Made by a program: the position numbers and the translations under genes. From NCBI RefSeq assembly GCF_045055315.1, contig NZ_CP173677.1:868001-932000 (forward strand): a stretch of DNA of 64,000 bases. Reading direction: 5' to 3'. The notes beneath the pieces were generated by a model, which ran no database searches, was not told the origin of the DNA, and saw nothing but the letters and a program-made list of their open reading frames with translations. Position 1 is the stretch's first letter. Each line of letters opens with the position of its first letter. This stretch comes from Brachymonas wangyanguii (GTDB lineage Bacteria; Pseudomonadota; Gammaproteobacteria; Burkholderiales; Burkholderiaceae_C). Positions 21,228 to 30,210 of the stretch are shown here, in pieces.

Positions 21228-21968
21228 ATGCAGGGCATGGACACCCCTCGCATGCATGCCCTGATTCCTTGTGCCGGCACCGGCAGTCGTTCCGGTGCCA
21301 GCATTCCCAAGCAATATGTCGTCGTGGCCGGCCAGCCCATGCTCTGGCACACCGTGGCCGCCTTCGATGCCTGCCCGCAGATTGATGCCATCCTGCTGGT
21401 ACTGGCTCCGGACGATGCCCATGGTGACGCCGTGCCATTGCCGGCTGGCAAGCTGCAGCGTGCCCGTGTTGGCGGCAACAGCCGTGCCGAAAGTGTGCGC
21501 AACGGCCTGCGCCATTTGCGTGCCCAGGGCGTGCCCGATCACGACTGGGTGCTGGTACACGATGCGGCGCGCTGCCTGCTGACGCCGGCGCAGATCAGCC
21601 AGCTGATCACGGCCTGTGCCGATGATGCCGTGGGCGGCCTGCTGGCACTACCGCTGCCCGATACCCTCAAGCAGCAGGACGAGGCAGCCCGCGTGCAGGC
21701 CACCATCCCGCGCAGCGACAAGTGGCTGGCGCAGACGCCGCAGATGTTTCGCCTAGGCCTGCTGCTGCAGGCGCTTGAAGACAGCCTGCAGCGCGATCCG
21801 GACGCCATCACCGATGAATCCAGCGCGATCGAACTGGCCGGCCTGCAACCGCTGCTGGTGCAGGGCAGTGCCTGGAACTTCAAGGTCACCTATCCCGATG
21901 ATTTTGCGCTGGCTGAAGCCGTGCTGCAGGCACGCGCCGCTGCCAGCCATGGGACAATCCAGCCATGA
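21228..21968 (+). CDS. ispD: 2-C-methyl-D-erythritol 4-phosphate cytidylyltransferase
   Basis: Third step of the MEP isoprenoid pathway. Seen: nucleotidyltransferase signature ALIPCAGTGSRSGASIPKQYV, HDAARCLLTP and PLPDTLKQ. The start is uncertain among 21228, 21237 and 21252; an AAGG at 21220-21223 gives mild support to the first. The stop overlaps ispF by ATGA. Divergent from mfd, a common arrangement in Burkholderiales. Confidence 0.93.
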   Translation: MQGMDTPRMHALIPCAGTGSRSGASIPKQYVVVAGQPMLWHTVAAFDACPQIDAILLVLAPDDAHGDAVPLPAGKLQRARVGGNSRAESVRNGLRHLRAQGVPDHDWVLVHDAARCLLTPAQISQLITACADDAVGGLLALPLPDTLKQQDEAARVQATIPRSDKWLAQTPQMFRLGLLLQALEDSLQRDPDAITDESSAIELAGLQPLLVQGSAWNFKVTYPDDFALAEAVLQARAAASHGTIQP

Positions 21969-22465
21969 CAACTGCCATTTTTCCTCCATTCCGTATCGGT
22001 GAAGGCTGGGACACGCACCAGCTGGTCGCCGGCCGCGAGCTCTGGCTCGGTGGCGTGCTGGTGCCGCATGACAAGGGTCTGCTCGGCCATTCCGATGCCG
22101 ATGTGCTGCTGCATGCCATCACCGATGCGCTGCTTGGTGCTGCCGGCATGGCCGATATCGGCACGCTGTTTCCCGATACCGATGTCGCTTTCCAAGGCGC
22201 CGATTCGCGCGTGCTGCTGCGCGAGGCCATGCGCCGCGTGCGCGAGGCCGGCTGGCAGGTCGGCAACGTGGACTGCACCGTCATCGCGCAAAAGCCCAAG
22301 CTGGCGGCCTACAAGCCGGCAATCGCCGAAAGCATTGCCGCCTGTCTTGGCATCACGCGTGAGCAGGTCAACGTCAAGGCCAAGACGGCGGAGAAACTCG
22401 GTCCGGTCGGGCTGGAGCAGAGCATGGAAGCCCGCGCCGTGCTGCTGCTGTTTCCGCTGGCCTGA
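21965..22465 (+). CDS. ispF: 2-C-methyl-D-erythritol 2,4-cyclodiphosphate synthase
   Basis: MEP-pathway enzyme cyclising the CDP-ME-2-phosphate intermediate. 166 residues. Seen: metal-binding GWDTHQL (Asp-x-His), LGHSDADVLLHAITDALLGAA, DIGTLFPDTD, and the C-terminal KAKTAEKLGPVG. Translationally coupled to ispD; its end is nine bases from the convergent sensor kinase gene. Confidence 0.96.
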   Translation: MTTAIFPPFRIGEGWDTHQLVAGRELWLGGVLVPHDKGLLGHSDADVLLHAITDALLGAAGMADIGTLFPDTDVAFQGADSRVLLREAMRRVREAGWQVGNVDCTVIAQKPKLAAYKPAIAESIAACLGITREQVNVKAKTAEKLGPVGLEQSMEARAVLLLFPLA

Positions 22466-22474
22466 TCGACCGGC

Positions 22475-23926
22475 TTACTTGGCCTTGGGCATGCGCAGGT
22501 CGGCGCGCAGGCCGCCGTCCTTGCCATTGCTGAGCTGCAGCGAGCCGCCCATGTGCTCCACCACCTTCTTCACGATGGCCAGGCCCAGGCCGCTGCCCAC
22601 CGCCGAGGTACGCGCCTCGTCGGCGCGGTAGAAGGGCTGCGTCAGCCGGTCCAGCATGTCCGGCGGTACGCCATTGCCCTGATCGGCAAACTCCAGGTGC
22701 ACAAAATTGCCTTCGGCGCGTGCCTTCATGCTGACCTCGGTCAGCTCCTTGCCCGGTGTCTTGCCGTAGCGACGCGCATTCTCCAGCAGGTTGGAAATCA
22801 CGCGCGCCAGCTCGATCTCGTCGGCCTTGACCTTGAGGTTCTCCGGCACATCGATGTCGAGCACCATCTCGTCCTGGTTCTGGTAGGGGTAGGCGCTGGT
22901 GCGTACCACGTCGGCCAGTGCCACCGCGGCCAGCTCGCGGCCGTCCGGACGCGCGTAGTCCATGAACTTGGTGATGATGCCGTCCACCTGCTCGATATCG
23001 GCCGCCATGTACTTGCGCGACTCCTCATCGTCCACGCTCATTTCCACTTCCAGCCGCAGGCGCGCCAGCGGCGTGCGCAGGTCGTGCGAGATGCCGGCCA
23101 GCATCACCACGCGCTCCTGTTCCACCGCGGACAGCTGCTCCACCATGCGGTTGAAGCCGATGTTCACCTCGCGCAGCTCGCGCGCCGGTACTTCCTCGTC
23201 CAGATGGGCATCGGTGTAATTGCCAAGCCGTACCTTGCCGATGGCGACCGAGAGCTGCTTGAGCGGCCGGTTGACCAGCCCGGCGATCACCGCCGCGCCC
23301 AGCAGCGACAGGCCGGCTGCCATCAGCAGCCAGATCAGCCAGGTCGTTCCCCCCAGCGAGGTGATGCGCGATTCGTCGGTCAGCAGCCAGTAGGCATCGC
23401 TGTCGATGTCAAAGCCGATCCACAGACCTTTCTCGCCGTTGACCTGGCTTGCCAGCACCGTGTCCGGACCCAGCCGGTATTGCAGTTCGCGCGCCACCTG
23501 GTCATTGAACGGGGTGCTGGCCATGGGCAGGATGGCATCATCCGGCTCGCGCAGCAGGATGCGCACGCTTTCCTCTTCGGCCAGCTCGCGGATCAGCGAG
23601 AAGCGCGTGATGGCATCGGAGTAGATCAGCGCCGTGCGGCTCAGGTTCACCAGCGAGGCGATCTGCTGCGCCGTCTGCATCGCACGCGGTTCCATGTTGG
23701 CGGTACGTATCGTCACCAGCCAGCCGATCGTGCTAACCAGCAGCATCACGGCAATCATGATGAAGGTGCGCCAGAACAGGTTCAGACCCCAGCGTGTCGG
23801 TACCGCTGAGCCCAGCAGCGCCGATGTCGCCTCGACCCCCTTGCGCAGCATCGGTCGCGCACCGGTGGCGGACTCGGGGCTGGCGGGCGTGGGCGTCGTG
23901 GTGGCGGTGGAATCTTCTGGGAGCAT
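22475..23926 (-). CDS. envZ: EnvZ-like osmosensor-type histidine kinase
   Basis: Inner-membrane sensor kinase of about 483 residues. Two membrane segments (LFWRTFIMIAVMLLVSTIGWL and LIWLLMAAGLSLLGAAVIAGL) flank a periplasmic domain. Then come a HAMP linker, an H-box in MLAGISHDLRTPLARLRLE, and a HATPase with N box NLLENARRYG and G boxes DQGNGVPP and GSGLGLAIVKKVVEHMGG. The neighbour is an OmpR-type regulator 131 bases upstream in the transcription direction. The start at 23926 is a choice among several Met codons (also 23980 and 23851). Confidence 0.87.
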   Translation of the reverse strand: MLPEDSTATTTPTPASPESATGARPMLRKGVEATSALLGSAVPTRWGLNLFWRTFIMIAVMLLVSTIGWLVTIRTANMEPRAMQTAQQIASLVNLSRTALIYSDAITRFSLIRELAEEESVRILLREPDDAILPMASTPFNDQVARELQYRLGPDTVLASQVNGEKGLWIGFDIDSDAYWLLTDESRITSLGGTTWLIWLLMAAGLSLLGAAVIAGLVNRPLKQLSVAIGKVRLGNYTDAHLDEEVPARELREVNIGFNRMVEQLSAVEQERVVMLAGISHDLRTPLARLRLEVEMSVDDEESRKYMAADIEQVDGIITKFMDYARPDGRELAAVALADVVRTSAYPYQNQDEMVLDIDVPENLKVKADEIELARVISNLLENARRYGKTPGKELTEVSMKARAEGNFVHLEFADQGNGVPPDMLDRLTQPFYRADEARTSAVGSGLGLAIVKKVVEHMGGSLQLSNGKDGGLRADLRMPKAK

Positions 23927-24057
23927 GCGGAATCGGCAGGGGGAGCAGCGGCCGGCCAGGCCAGCGCTGCGGCGTGACAATCGTCATGGAAGCGGATGCG
24001 GACAGAGACAGGGATGCCAGCACACGGCTGGCATCGACCGGATCTGCAGCCGCAGCA

Positions 24058-24792
24058 TCAGTTGTTGTTGCCGTCCGGCACGAAGACGTAACCCACGCCC
24101 CAGACCGTCTGGATGTAGCGCGGCGAAGCCGGATCGGTCTCGATCAGCTTGCGCAGGCGAGATACCTGCACGTCCAGGCTGCGGTCAAACGGTTCGAACT
24201 CGCGGCCACGTGCCAGCTGGGCCAGCTTTTCGCGCGACAGCGGCTGGCGCGGGTGGCGTACCAGGGCCTTCAGCATGGCGAATTCACCGGTTGTCAGCGG
24301 CAGATCCTCGCCGTCCTTCTTCAGCGTGCGTGCGCTCAGGTCGAACACGAAATTGCCGAAGTGCACGATTTCGGTTTCGGTGGCGGGCGCACCGGGGGCC
24401 TCGACAGCCGGGCGGCGACGCAGCACGGCGTGCACGCGGGCCAGCAGCTCGCGCGGGTTGAACGGCTTGCCCAGGTAGTCGTCGGCGCCGATTTCCAGAC
24501 CGACGATGCGGTCCACGTCTTCGCCCTTGGCAGTCAGCATGATGATCGGCGTGCGGTCATTGGCGGCGCGCAGGCGGCGGCAGATGGACAGGCCATCTTC
24601 GCCCGGCAGCATCAGGTCCAGCACGATCAGGTCTACCGTTTCGCGCAGCAGGATGCGGTTGAGGTTCTTGCCGTCCTCCGCCACCATGACTTCAAAACCT
24701 TCCTGGCTCAGGTAGCGGCGCAGCAGGTCGCGGATACGGGCGTCGTCATCGACAATCACGATCTTGTCGGGTCGGGCGTTCGCCTGGTTCAT
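24058..24792 (-). CDS. ompR: OmpR-family response regulator
   Basis: 244 residues. Receiver domain with KIVIVDDDARIRDLLRRYL, phospho-acceptor in DLIVLDLMLPGEDG, and KPF in DYLGKPFNPREL, followed by a winged-helix DNA-binding domain ending RYIQTVWGVGYVFVPDG. The start has GGAGGA eight bases upstream. It is the partner of the EnvZ-like kinase. The close match of the receiver N-terminus to OmpR supports the name, but PhoB-like paralogues share this architecture. Confidence 0.88.
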   Translation of the reverse strand: MNQANARPDKIVIVDDDARIRDLLRRYLSQEGFEVMVAEDGKNLNRILLRETVDLIVLDLMLPGEDGLSICRRLRAANDRTPIIMLTAKGEDVDRIVGLEIGADDYLGKPFNPRELLARVHAVLRRRPAVEAPGAPATETEIVHFGNFVFDLSARTLKKDGEDLPLTTGEFAMLKALVRHPRQPLSREKLAQLARGREFEPFDRSLDVQVSRLRKLIETDPASPRYIQTVWGVGYVFVPDGNNN

Positions 24793-24963
24793 GCTTGTCC
24801 TCCGAAAATTTGTAACATGCCAAGGATGGTAGGCTGCAATCCCGCGAAAACTGGTAATAAATGGTGACTTTTCACACTGTTACAAGTTTTGCCCTGATCT
24901 TGCCAATCTGACCTGTGCAGGGCTTTTTTTCCTGCGTGGTAGCGGTAACCTTGGGGTATGTCC

Positions 24964-24998
24964 CATGGTGACCATGTGCCCTGTACCAAGGCGCATGG
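24964..24998 (+). promoter_or_regulatory. Overlapping palindrome and 5' leader hairpin before the 25016 gene
   Basis: An odd 13-bp palindrome (CATGGTGACCATG, 24964-24976) overlaps the left arm of a 9-bp stem with one G-U pair (24972-24980 with 24990-24998). The hairpin ends about ten bases before the AGAGG ribosome-binding site of the next gene. It may be an operator or a leader structure. The rest of 24793-25015 is AT-richer and must contain divergent promoters, which I could not place with confidence. Confidence 0.3.
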
Positions 24999-25015
24999 TT
25001 TTCAGGAAGAGGTGA

Positions 25016-25336
25016 ATGAAGAAGTCTGGTTTTTTTGATCCGGTTCGCGCAAGCCGTCAGCGCGTGCTGATGCGTCTATTGCCTTTCGGTCTGGTGTTGT
25101 CCGGAGTTTCCGGAATGGCCATGGCACAGCCGGCTTGTCCGAGTCCGGCCAACGAAGTCGGTGTCCAGTTCCCCGGTCAATCGGCCCAGGACCTGCGTGA
25201 AAGCGTCAGCATGCAAAAGCAGTGCATGAACGGTGCCAAACCGCGCCGCCTGAGCAAGAAGGAATTGCAAGAGCTGCGTCGTGCCGTACGCGAACATTCC
25301 CGCACCATCCACATCAATGGCAAGAACCGTCGCTGA
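25016..25336 (+). CDS. Hypothetical small exported protein
   Basis: Not recognised. 106 residues with an N-terminal basic stretch, a hydrophobic segment (LLPFGLVLSGVSGMAMAQ) and a likely signal-peptidase site near residue 38. The mature part is short and basic with two cysteines (ACPSPANEV, KQCMNG) and a Lys/Arg-rich C-terminus (SKKELQELRRAVREHS). AGGAAGAGG precedes the ATG. The next exported protein starts 34 bases downstream, so the two may be co-expressed. Confidence 0.65.
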   Translation: MKKSGFFDPVRASRQRVLMRLLPFGLVLSGVSGMAMAQPACPSPANEVGVQFPGQSAQDLRESVSMQKQCMNGAKPRRLSKKELQELRRAVREHSRTIHINGKNRR

Positions 25337-25370
25337 TCCGCAAGGATCAGCCCGTCCCGCTAGGAGTCCC

Positions 25371-26105
25371 ATGACCTATCAACCCGTTTCCCTGTTGCGC
25401 GCCGCCGTCTTGACTGCCGCCTGTGGCTGGCTTGCCAGCACCCCGGCGCTGGCGCAGAATGCCCCGATGACGTCCTACCAACCCTCCAATGTGGCGCAGC
25501 TGTCCGCCGAAGGCAGTGTCGATGTACAGCAGGACATGCTGCGCATCACCATGTCCACCAGCCGCCAGGGCAAGGATGCCCAGGCGGTGCAGACCCAGCT
25601 CAAGCAGGCACTCGATGCCGCCCTGCAGGTAGCGCGCGGCCAGCAGCGTGATGAGGCGATGGAAGTGCAGACCGGCAACTTCAGCCTCTACCCGAGCCGC
25701 GACCAGAATGGCCGTATCACGCAGTGGCAAGGCAGCACCGAGCTGATCCTGAGCGGCAAGGACATTGACCGCGTCAGCCGCACTGCTGACCGCATCAGTA
25801 CCTTGACGATTGCCGATGTCGGCTTCGATATCAGCAAGGAGCTACGCCAGCGCACCGAGGCCCAGGCGCAGGAGCGCGCCATTGCCGCCTTCCGCGACAA
25901 GGCCAATACCATCACGCGCAGCTTCGGCTTCAACAGCTACAGCCTGCGCGAAGTCTCTGTCAATGCAGAAGGCTTTTACGGCGGCGCGCCCAAGATGATG
26001 GCGGCGCGCGCCATGGCCGCGGATTCGGCCGCCGAGCTGGCGGTGCAGCCCGGCAAGTCCACCGTGCGTGTCATGGTCAACGGCTCGGTGCAGATGTCGC
26101 GCTGA
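25371..26105 (+). CDS. SIMPL-domain (DUF541, BP26/OMP28-like) periplasmic protein
   Basis: 244 residues. Signal peptide ending ASTPALAQ, then a SIMPL/DUF541 domain with AEGSVDVQQDMLRITMSTSRQ, FSLYPSRDQNGRITQWQGSTELIL and the C-terminal VSVNAEGFYGGAPKMMAARAM. Family members form channel-like oligomers or act as periplasmic or outer-membrane antigens; the function here is unknown. AGGAG is four bases upstream of ATG 25371. A bidirectional terminator follows. Confidence 0.87.
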   Translation: MTYQPVSLLRAAVLTAACGWLASTPALAQNAPMTSYQPSNVAQLSAEGSVDVQQDMLRITMSTSRQGKDAQAVQTQLKQALDAALQVARGQQRDEAMEVQTGNFSLYPSRDQNGRITQWQGSTELILSGKDIDRVSRTADRISTLTIADVGFDISKELRQRTEAQAQERAIAAFRDKANTITRSFGFNSYSLREVSVNAEGFYGGAPKMMAARAMAADSAAELAVQPGKSTVRVMVNGSVQMSR

Positions 26106-26135
26106 TCGCCATCTGCCCGCTAAGGCAGCAAGACA

Positions 26136-26171
26136 AAACCCCATCACGGCAACGCGATGGGGTTTGTTTTT
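26136..26171. terminator. Bidirectional rho-independent terminator
   Basis: A 10-bp stem (26136-26145 with 26156-26165) with T-rich tails on both strands separates the rightward SIMPL gene from the leftward lapB gene. Confidence 0.85.
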
Positions 26172-26188
26172 GGGGAGCTCGGCAGGGT

Positions 26189-27346
26189 TTACAGTTCTTC
26201 GACGCGGCGCGGCGGGTAGCTGTCCCAGCTCTGGCAGCCAGGACAGTGCCAGTAGTGCTGCTGTGCCTCGAAACCGCAGGCGGCGCAGCGGTAGCGCCCC
26301 AGTGGGCGGATCGCCTTGTCCAGCGCGCGATCCACCACTTCGCGGTGCGGGTCCTGCTGCAGTTTTTCCAGATCCAGCCAGCGGGTGGCGGCAATCAGGG
26401 AAGGGCTTTGCTCCAGGTGGCCCAGGTAGCGGCCGGCCGTTGAGGCCGCCGGATCCAGCTGCTGGTCCAGCCGGGCCAGCGCTTCCACCAGATCAATCGA
26501 GGGCGATTGCTGTTGCAGGCGCTCCAGCAGGGCATGGGCTTCCAGTGTGCGGCCGGTATCGAGGGCGGCCTGGGCCAGCGGTGCCGCCAGCAGGGGGGCA
26601 AATGCCGGAATGTCGCGCATCGCCTGTTGCAGCAATTCGAAGGCCTTGGCGTGTTCGCCGCCAGCCTGCAACAGCAGGGCCTGCTGCAGGCGTGGTCGGG
26701 CGGCTTGTGGCGCGATCTGCATCGCCTGCTGCAGCAGCTCCATGGCCTGTTGTGGTTCGCCCTGCTTGTGGGCCTCCTGGGCGCGTTCGCACAGGTAGTG
26801 GGCACGCTGACGGGCAAAATCCTGCTGGCCGGCGGCCTCCAGGGCGTGTGCCGATTCGCCGGCAGGCACCCAGTCGCGTGAGCGTTCGTAAATGCCGAGC
26901 AGCGCCAGTTGTGCCTGTGCTTCGTAGCTGCTGTCCTTGAGGGCACGCAGGGCTTCTTCGGCATGGTCCAGCAGGCCGGCCTTCAGGAAGTCCTGTGCCA
27001 GCGCGTGCTGGGCGCGGTCGCGGTCAGCTGCGGACAGGTCGTTGCGCGACAGCAGGTGGCGGTGTACGCGCACGGCTCGCTCGTATTCGCCACGGCGGCG
27101 GAACAGGTTGCCGAGGGCGAAGTGCAACTCGGTGGTGTCAGGATCCTTTTGCACCGCCTCGATGAAGGCGTCAATCGCCTTGTCCTGCTGCTCGTTGAGC
27201 AGGTAGTTCAGACCCATGAAGTAGGCCTTGGGCGCGCTGCGGTTGGCGGTGCGCAGCTGGCGCAGGTCCAGCCGCGAGGCCATCCAGCCCAGGCCAAACA
27301 CCACGGGCAGGGCCAGCAGCAGCCAGATGAAAGAATCGTTTTCCAT
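26189..27346 (-). CDS. lapB: Lipopolysaccharide assembly protein B (LapB/YciM)
   Basis: Controls LpxC turnover and LPS assembly at the inner membrane. 385 residues. An N-terminal anchor (FIWLLLALPVVFGLGWMAS) is followed by RLDLRQLR, a chain of TPR repeats from about residue 40 to 330, and a C-terminal rubredoxin-like metal site with paired cysteines in CAACG and CPGC. Located just downstream of lapA, as usual. Confidence 0.94.
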   Translation of the reverse strand: MENDSFIWLLLALPVVFGLGWMASRLDLRQLRTANRSAPKAYFMGLNYLLNEQQDKAIDAFIEAVQKDPDTTELHFALGNLFRRRGEYERAVRVHRHLLSRNDLSAADRDRAQHALAQDFLKAGLLDHAEEALRALKDSSYEAQAQLALLGIYERSRDWVPAGESAHALEAAGQQDFARQRAHYLCERAQEAHKQGEPQQAMELLQQAMQIAPQAARPRLQQALLLQAGGEHAKAFELLQQAMRDIPAFAPLLAAPLAQAALDTGRTLEAHALLERLQQQSPSIDLVEALARLDQQLDPAASTAGRYLGHLEQSPSLIAATRWLDLEKLQQDPHREVVDRALDKAIRPLGRYRCAACGFEAQQHYWHCPGCQSWDSYPPRRVEEL

Positions 27347-27370
27347 GCGAAATCCGGAAAAGGTCAGGCC

Positions 27371-27733
27371 TTACTGGCCGTCGGTGATGGGCAGGGAGGG
27401 ATCGGTCATGTGGCGTTGCTGATCCGGATCCGGGGTGCGACTGGCAGGTGTGCCGGCCGGTGGCTGGCTGGCCGCCGCCTGTTGTGCCTGCAGGGCTTCC
27501 AGCTGCTGGCGTGCCTGCTGTGCCTTGCGGCGATGCTGCCACCAGCGCGGCAGCATCACCAGGATACCGAGCACGATGCCGAGCGCAAAGCTGCCCAGCA
27601 CCACCACGATCATTGGCAGCGTGATCGCGTAGTCGAACAGGAAATTCAGCGTGGCGTTCTGGCGGTTGTTCAGGGCAAAGCCGAACAGCAGGATAAAGAT
27701 GACTGCCTTGAGCAGTCCGATGGCATATTTCAT
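27371..27733 (-). CDS. lapA: LapA-domain (DUF1049) membrane protein
   Basis: 120 residues with two N-terminal membrane helices (AVIFILLFGFALNNRQ and TLPMIVVVLGSFALGIVLGILV) and the LapA signature of NNRQNATLNFLFD, followed by a Gln/Ala-rich cytoplasmic tail. Acts with LapB in LPS assembly. Followed 24 bases later by lapB. Confidence 0.9.
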   Translation of the reverse strand: MKYAIGLLKAVIFILLFGFALNNRQNATLNFLFDYAITLPMIVVVLGSFALGIVLGILVMLPRWWQHRRKAQQARQQLEALQAQQAAASQPPAGTPASRTPDPDQQRHMTDPSLPITDGQ

Positions 27734-27840
27734 CCGGAAACTCCCGTCGGATGCGGCGTGCTGTCACATCAGGTGGCAGCCGGCATCCGGATCTTGCAGG
27801 CCATTGTATGCGGGGAAGGCCTGTCTGCGGCAGCCGGCAA

Positions 27841-28140
27841 TCAGGCCTGGCTGTCGTCGGGCTGATGGTCCACGGCTTCGCGCAGGGCCTTGCCGGGCTT
27901 GAAGTGCGGAACGCGCTTTTCGGGGATTTCCACGCTCTCGCCGGTACGCGGGTTGCGGCCGGTACGCGCCGGACGGTGGTTGACGGTAAAGCTGCCAAAA
28001 CCCCGCACTTCAATGCGATGGCCACGGGCCAGGGCGTCGGCCATGCTGTCGAGCACGGACTTGACGGCCATTTCGGCGTCGCGGTGGGTGAGCTGGCTGA
28101 AGCGTGCCGCCAATTCGTCAACGAGGTCGGAGCGTGTCAT
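27841..28140 (-). CDS. ihfB: Integration host factor subunit beta
   Basis: DNA-bending nucleoid protein subunit. 99 residues. Seen: TRSDLVDELAARFSQLTHRDAEMAVKSVLD, RIEVRGFGSFTVNHRPARTGRNPRTGE with the intercalating proline arm, and PHFKPGKALREAV. The start at 28140 is chosen over 28200 by family length. It follows rpsA, the classical rpsA-ihfB pairing. Confidence 0.95.
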   Translation of the reverse strand: MTRSDLVDELAARFSQLTHRDAEMAVKSVLDSMADALARGHRIEVRGFGSFTVNHRPARTGRNPRTGESVEIPEKRVPHFKPGKALREAVDHQPDDSQA

Positions 28141-28317
28141 GGAAATGGGAAATGTCAAAGGCTTGCACAACCGGACTTGCGGGGCAGGGCGGTTGTGCAA
28201 GCCCTCGGAAAACAGAAAGATCTGCGGGAGAGGGCCTGGCTGGCAGCCAGCTGGCCGACCCGGCGGACCGGATCGGCACCACGGCAGCGGACTGCCGTGG
28301 CATCGTCACGTGGACGA

Positions 28318-30003
28318 TCAGTTGTTGCTGTTGTCCAGCTTGGCGCGCAGCAGGGCGCCCAGGCTGGTCGTGCCGGCGTGGTCGCGGGCAGATGCCTGGT
28401 TCAGGTCGCTCATGGCCTGTTGCTGGTCGGCAGAATCCTTGGCCTTGATGGACAGGGAGATGCCGCGGTTCTTGCGGTCGATGTTGGTGATCACGGCGGT
28501 CACTTCGTCGCCGACCTTCAGCACCTGGCTGGCGTCTTCCACGCGGTCCTGGCTGATTTCGCTGGCGCGCAGGTAGCCGATGACTTCCTCGCCCAGATCG
28601 ATTTCGGCGCCCTTGGCGTCGACGCTCTTGACGGTACCGGTCACGGACTGGCCCTTGTCATTCACGGACGCGAAGGTCGTGAACGGGTCGGAATCCAGCT
28701 GCTTGATGCCCAGGGAGATGCGCTCGCGCTCGACGTCCACGCCCAGCACCACGGCTTCCACGTCCTGGCCCTTCTTGTAGTTGCGCACGGCAGCTTCGCC
28801 CGGCTCGTTCCAGGACAGGTCGGACAGGTGCACCAGGCCGTCGATACCGGAGGCCAGGCCCACGAAGATGCCGAAGTCGGTGATGGACTTGATCGGGCCG
28901 GAAACCTTGTCGCCACGCTTGGTGTTGGCGGCAAAATCCTGCCACGGGTTGGCCTTGCACTGCTTCATGCCCAGGCTGATGCGACGCTTGTCTTCGTCGA
29001 TGTCCAGCACCATGATCTCGACTTCGTCGCCCATGGAGACGATCTTGTTCGGGGCAGCGTTCTTGTTGGTCCAGTCCATTTCGGAGACGTGCACCAGACC
29101 TTCAATGCCGGGCTCCAGCTCGACGAAGGCGCCGTAGTCGGCAATGTTGGTGACCTTGCCGAACAGGCGGGTGCCTTGCGGGTAGCGGCGGGACACGCCC
29201 AGCCAGGGATCTTCGCCCAGCTGCTTCAGGCCCAGGGACACGCGGTTCTTCTCGGCGTCGAACTTCAGGACCTTGGCGTCCAGTTCCTGGCCAGCCTGCA
29301 CCACCTCGGAGGGGTGACGCACGCGGCGCCATGCCATGTCGGTGATGTGCAGCAGGCCGTCGATGCCGCCCAGGTCCACGAACGCACCGTATTCGGTGAT
29401 GTTCTTGACCACGCCATGCACGATGGCGCCTTCCTTCAGGGTTTCCAGCAGCTTGGCGCGCTCTTCGCCCATGGACGCTTCCAGCACGGCGCGGCGGCTC
29501 AGCACCACGTTGTTGCGCTTGCGGTCCAGCTTGATGACCTTGAACTCCATGGTCTTGTTTTCGTAGGGAGTCAGGTCCTTGGTCGGACGGGTGTCAACCA
29601 GGGAGCCGGGCAGGAAGGCGCGGATGCCGTTGACCAGCACGGTCAGGCCACCCTTGACCTTGCCGCTGGTGGTACCGGTGACGAAGTCGCCGGATTCCAG
29701 GGCCTTTTCCAGCTGCAGCCAGGACGCCAGGCGCTTGGCGGTGTCGCGGGACAGGATGGTCTCGCCAAAGCCGTTTTCGGCGCTGGTGATGGCCACGGAG
29801 ACGAAATCACCGGCTTGCACCTCGATCTCGCCCTGGTCGTTCTTGAACTCTTCGATCGGCACGTAGGCTTCGGACTTGAGGCCTGCGTTCACTACCACGT
29901 GGTTGTGTTCGACGCGGACCACCTCGGCGGTGATGACTTCACCGGAGCGCATTTCCGCGCGCTTGAGGGATTCTTCAAAGAGTTCAGCAAAAGATTCAGA
30001 CAT
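28318..30003 (-). CDS. rpsA: 30S ribosomal protein S1
   Basis: mRNA-binding ribosomal protein. 561 residues with six S1/OB repeats; typical repeat starts are GAIVHGVVKNITEYGAFVDL, GTRLFGKVTNIADYGAFVEL and GDKVSGPIKSITDFGIFVGL. The start MSESFAELFEESL at 30003 has AGGAA upstream. It sits between aroA-cmk and ihfB, as in many proteobacteria. Confidence 0.97.
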   Translation of the reverse strand: MSESFAELFEESLKRAEMRSGEVITAEVVRVEHNHVVVNAGLKSEAYVPIEEFKNDQGEIEVQAGDFVSVAITSAENGFGETILSRDTAKRLASWLQLEKALESGDFVTGTTSGKVKGGLTVLVNGIRAFLPGSLVDTRPTKDLTPYENKTMEFKVIKLDRKRNNVVLSRRAVLEASMGEERAKLLETLKEGAIVHGVVKNITEYGAFVDLGGIDGLLHITDMAWRRVRHPSEVVQAGQELDAKVLKFDAEKNRVSLGLKQLGEDPWLGVSRRYPQGTRLFGKVTNIADYGAFVELEPGIEGLVHVSEMDWTNKNAAPNKIVSMGDEVEIMVLDIDEDKRRISLGMKQCKANPWQDFAANTKRGDKVSGPIKSITDFGIFVGLASGIDGLVHLSDLSWNEPGEAAVRNYKKGQDVEAVVLGVDVERERISLGIKQLDSDPFTTFASVNDKGQSVTGTVKSVDAKGAEIDLGEEVIGYLRASEISQDRVEDASQVLKVGDEVTAVITNIDRKNRGISLSIKAKDSADQQQAMSDLNQASARDHAGTTSLGALLRAKLDNSNN

Positions 30004-30161
30004 GAATGTTCCTAGTCTGCCGGAGGGAACGCGGAGCGCATCATTGCGGTCCACCTGTCGCCGGCAGGGGGGTTATGCGATGCAGGCATCGCGGGGTTAT
30101 GGGTGAAACACGATCCGCTGCCCGGGCAGCGGCGCGACAACAGCCTGCCTGCACAAAGGCA

Positions 30162-30187
30162 ACAGGGCTGCCGATAGGCAGCCCTGT
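30162..30187. terminator. 11-bp perfect hairpin between aroA-cmk and rpsA
   Basis: A perfect 11-bp stem (30162-30172 with 30177-30187) closes on GATA. On the minus strand it lies 24 bases after the aroA-cmk stop and is followed by a weakly T-rich sequence. It could be an attenuating terminator or processing hairpin before the rpsA leader (30004-30161), which otherwise shows no clear feature beyond presumed rpsA promoter sequence. Confidence 0.5.
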
Positions 30188-30210
30188 GGTCAGAAAGCGA
30201 CAGATGCGGA

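Noticed and set aside
24891..24925. GCCCTG...CAGGGC followed by a T-run as a terminator
   Set aside because: Only a 6-bp stem with a loop above 20 bases, and no rightward gene precedes it; more likely part of a promoter region.
27751..30015. 754-codon plus-strand open frame opposite ihfB and rpsA
   Set aside because: Shadow; repetitive Val/His/Gln pattern mirrors the S1 repeats on the other strand.
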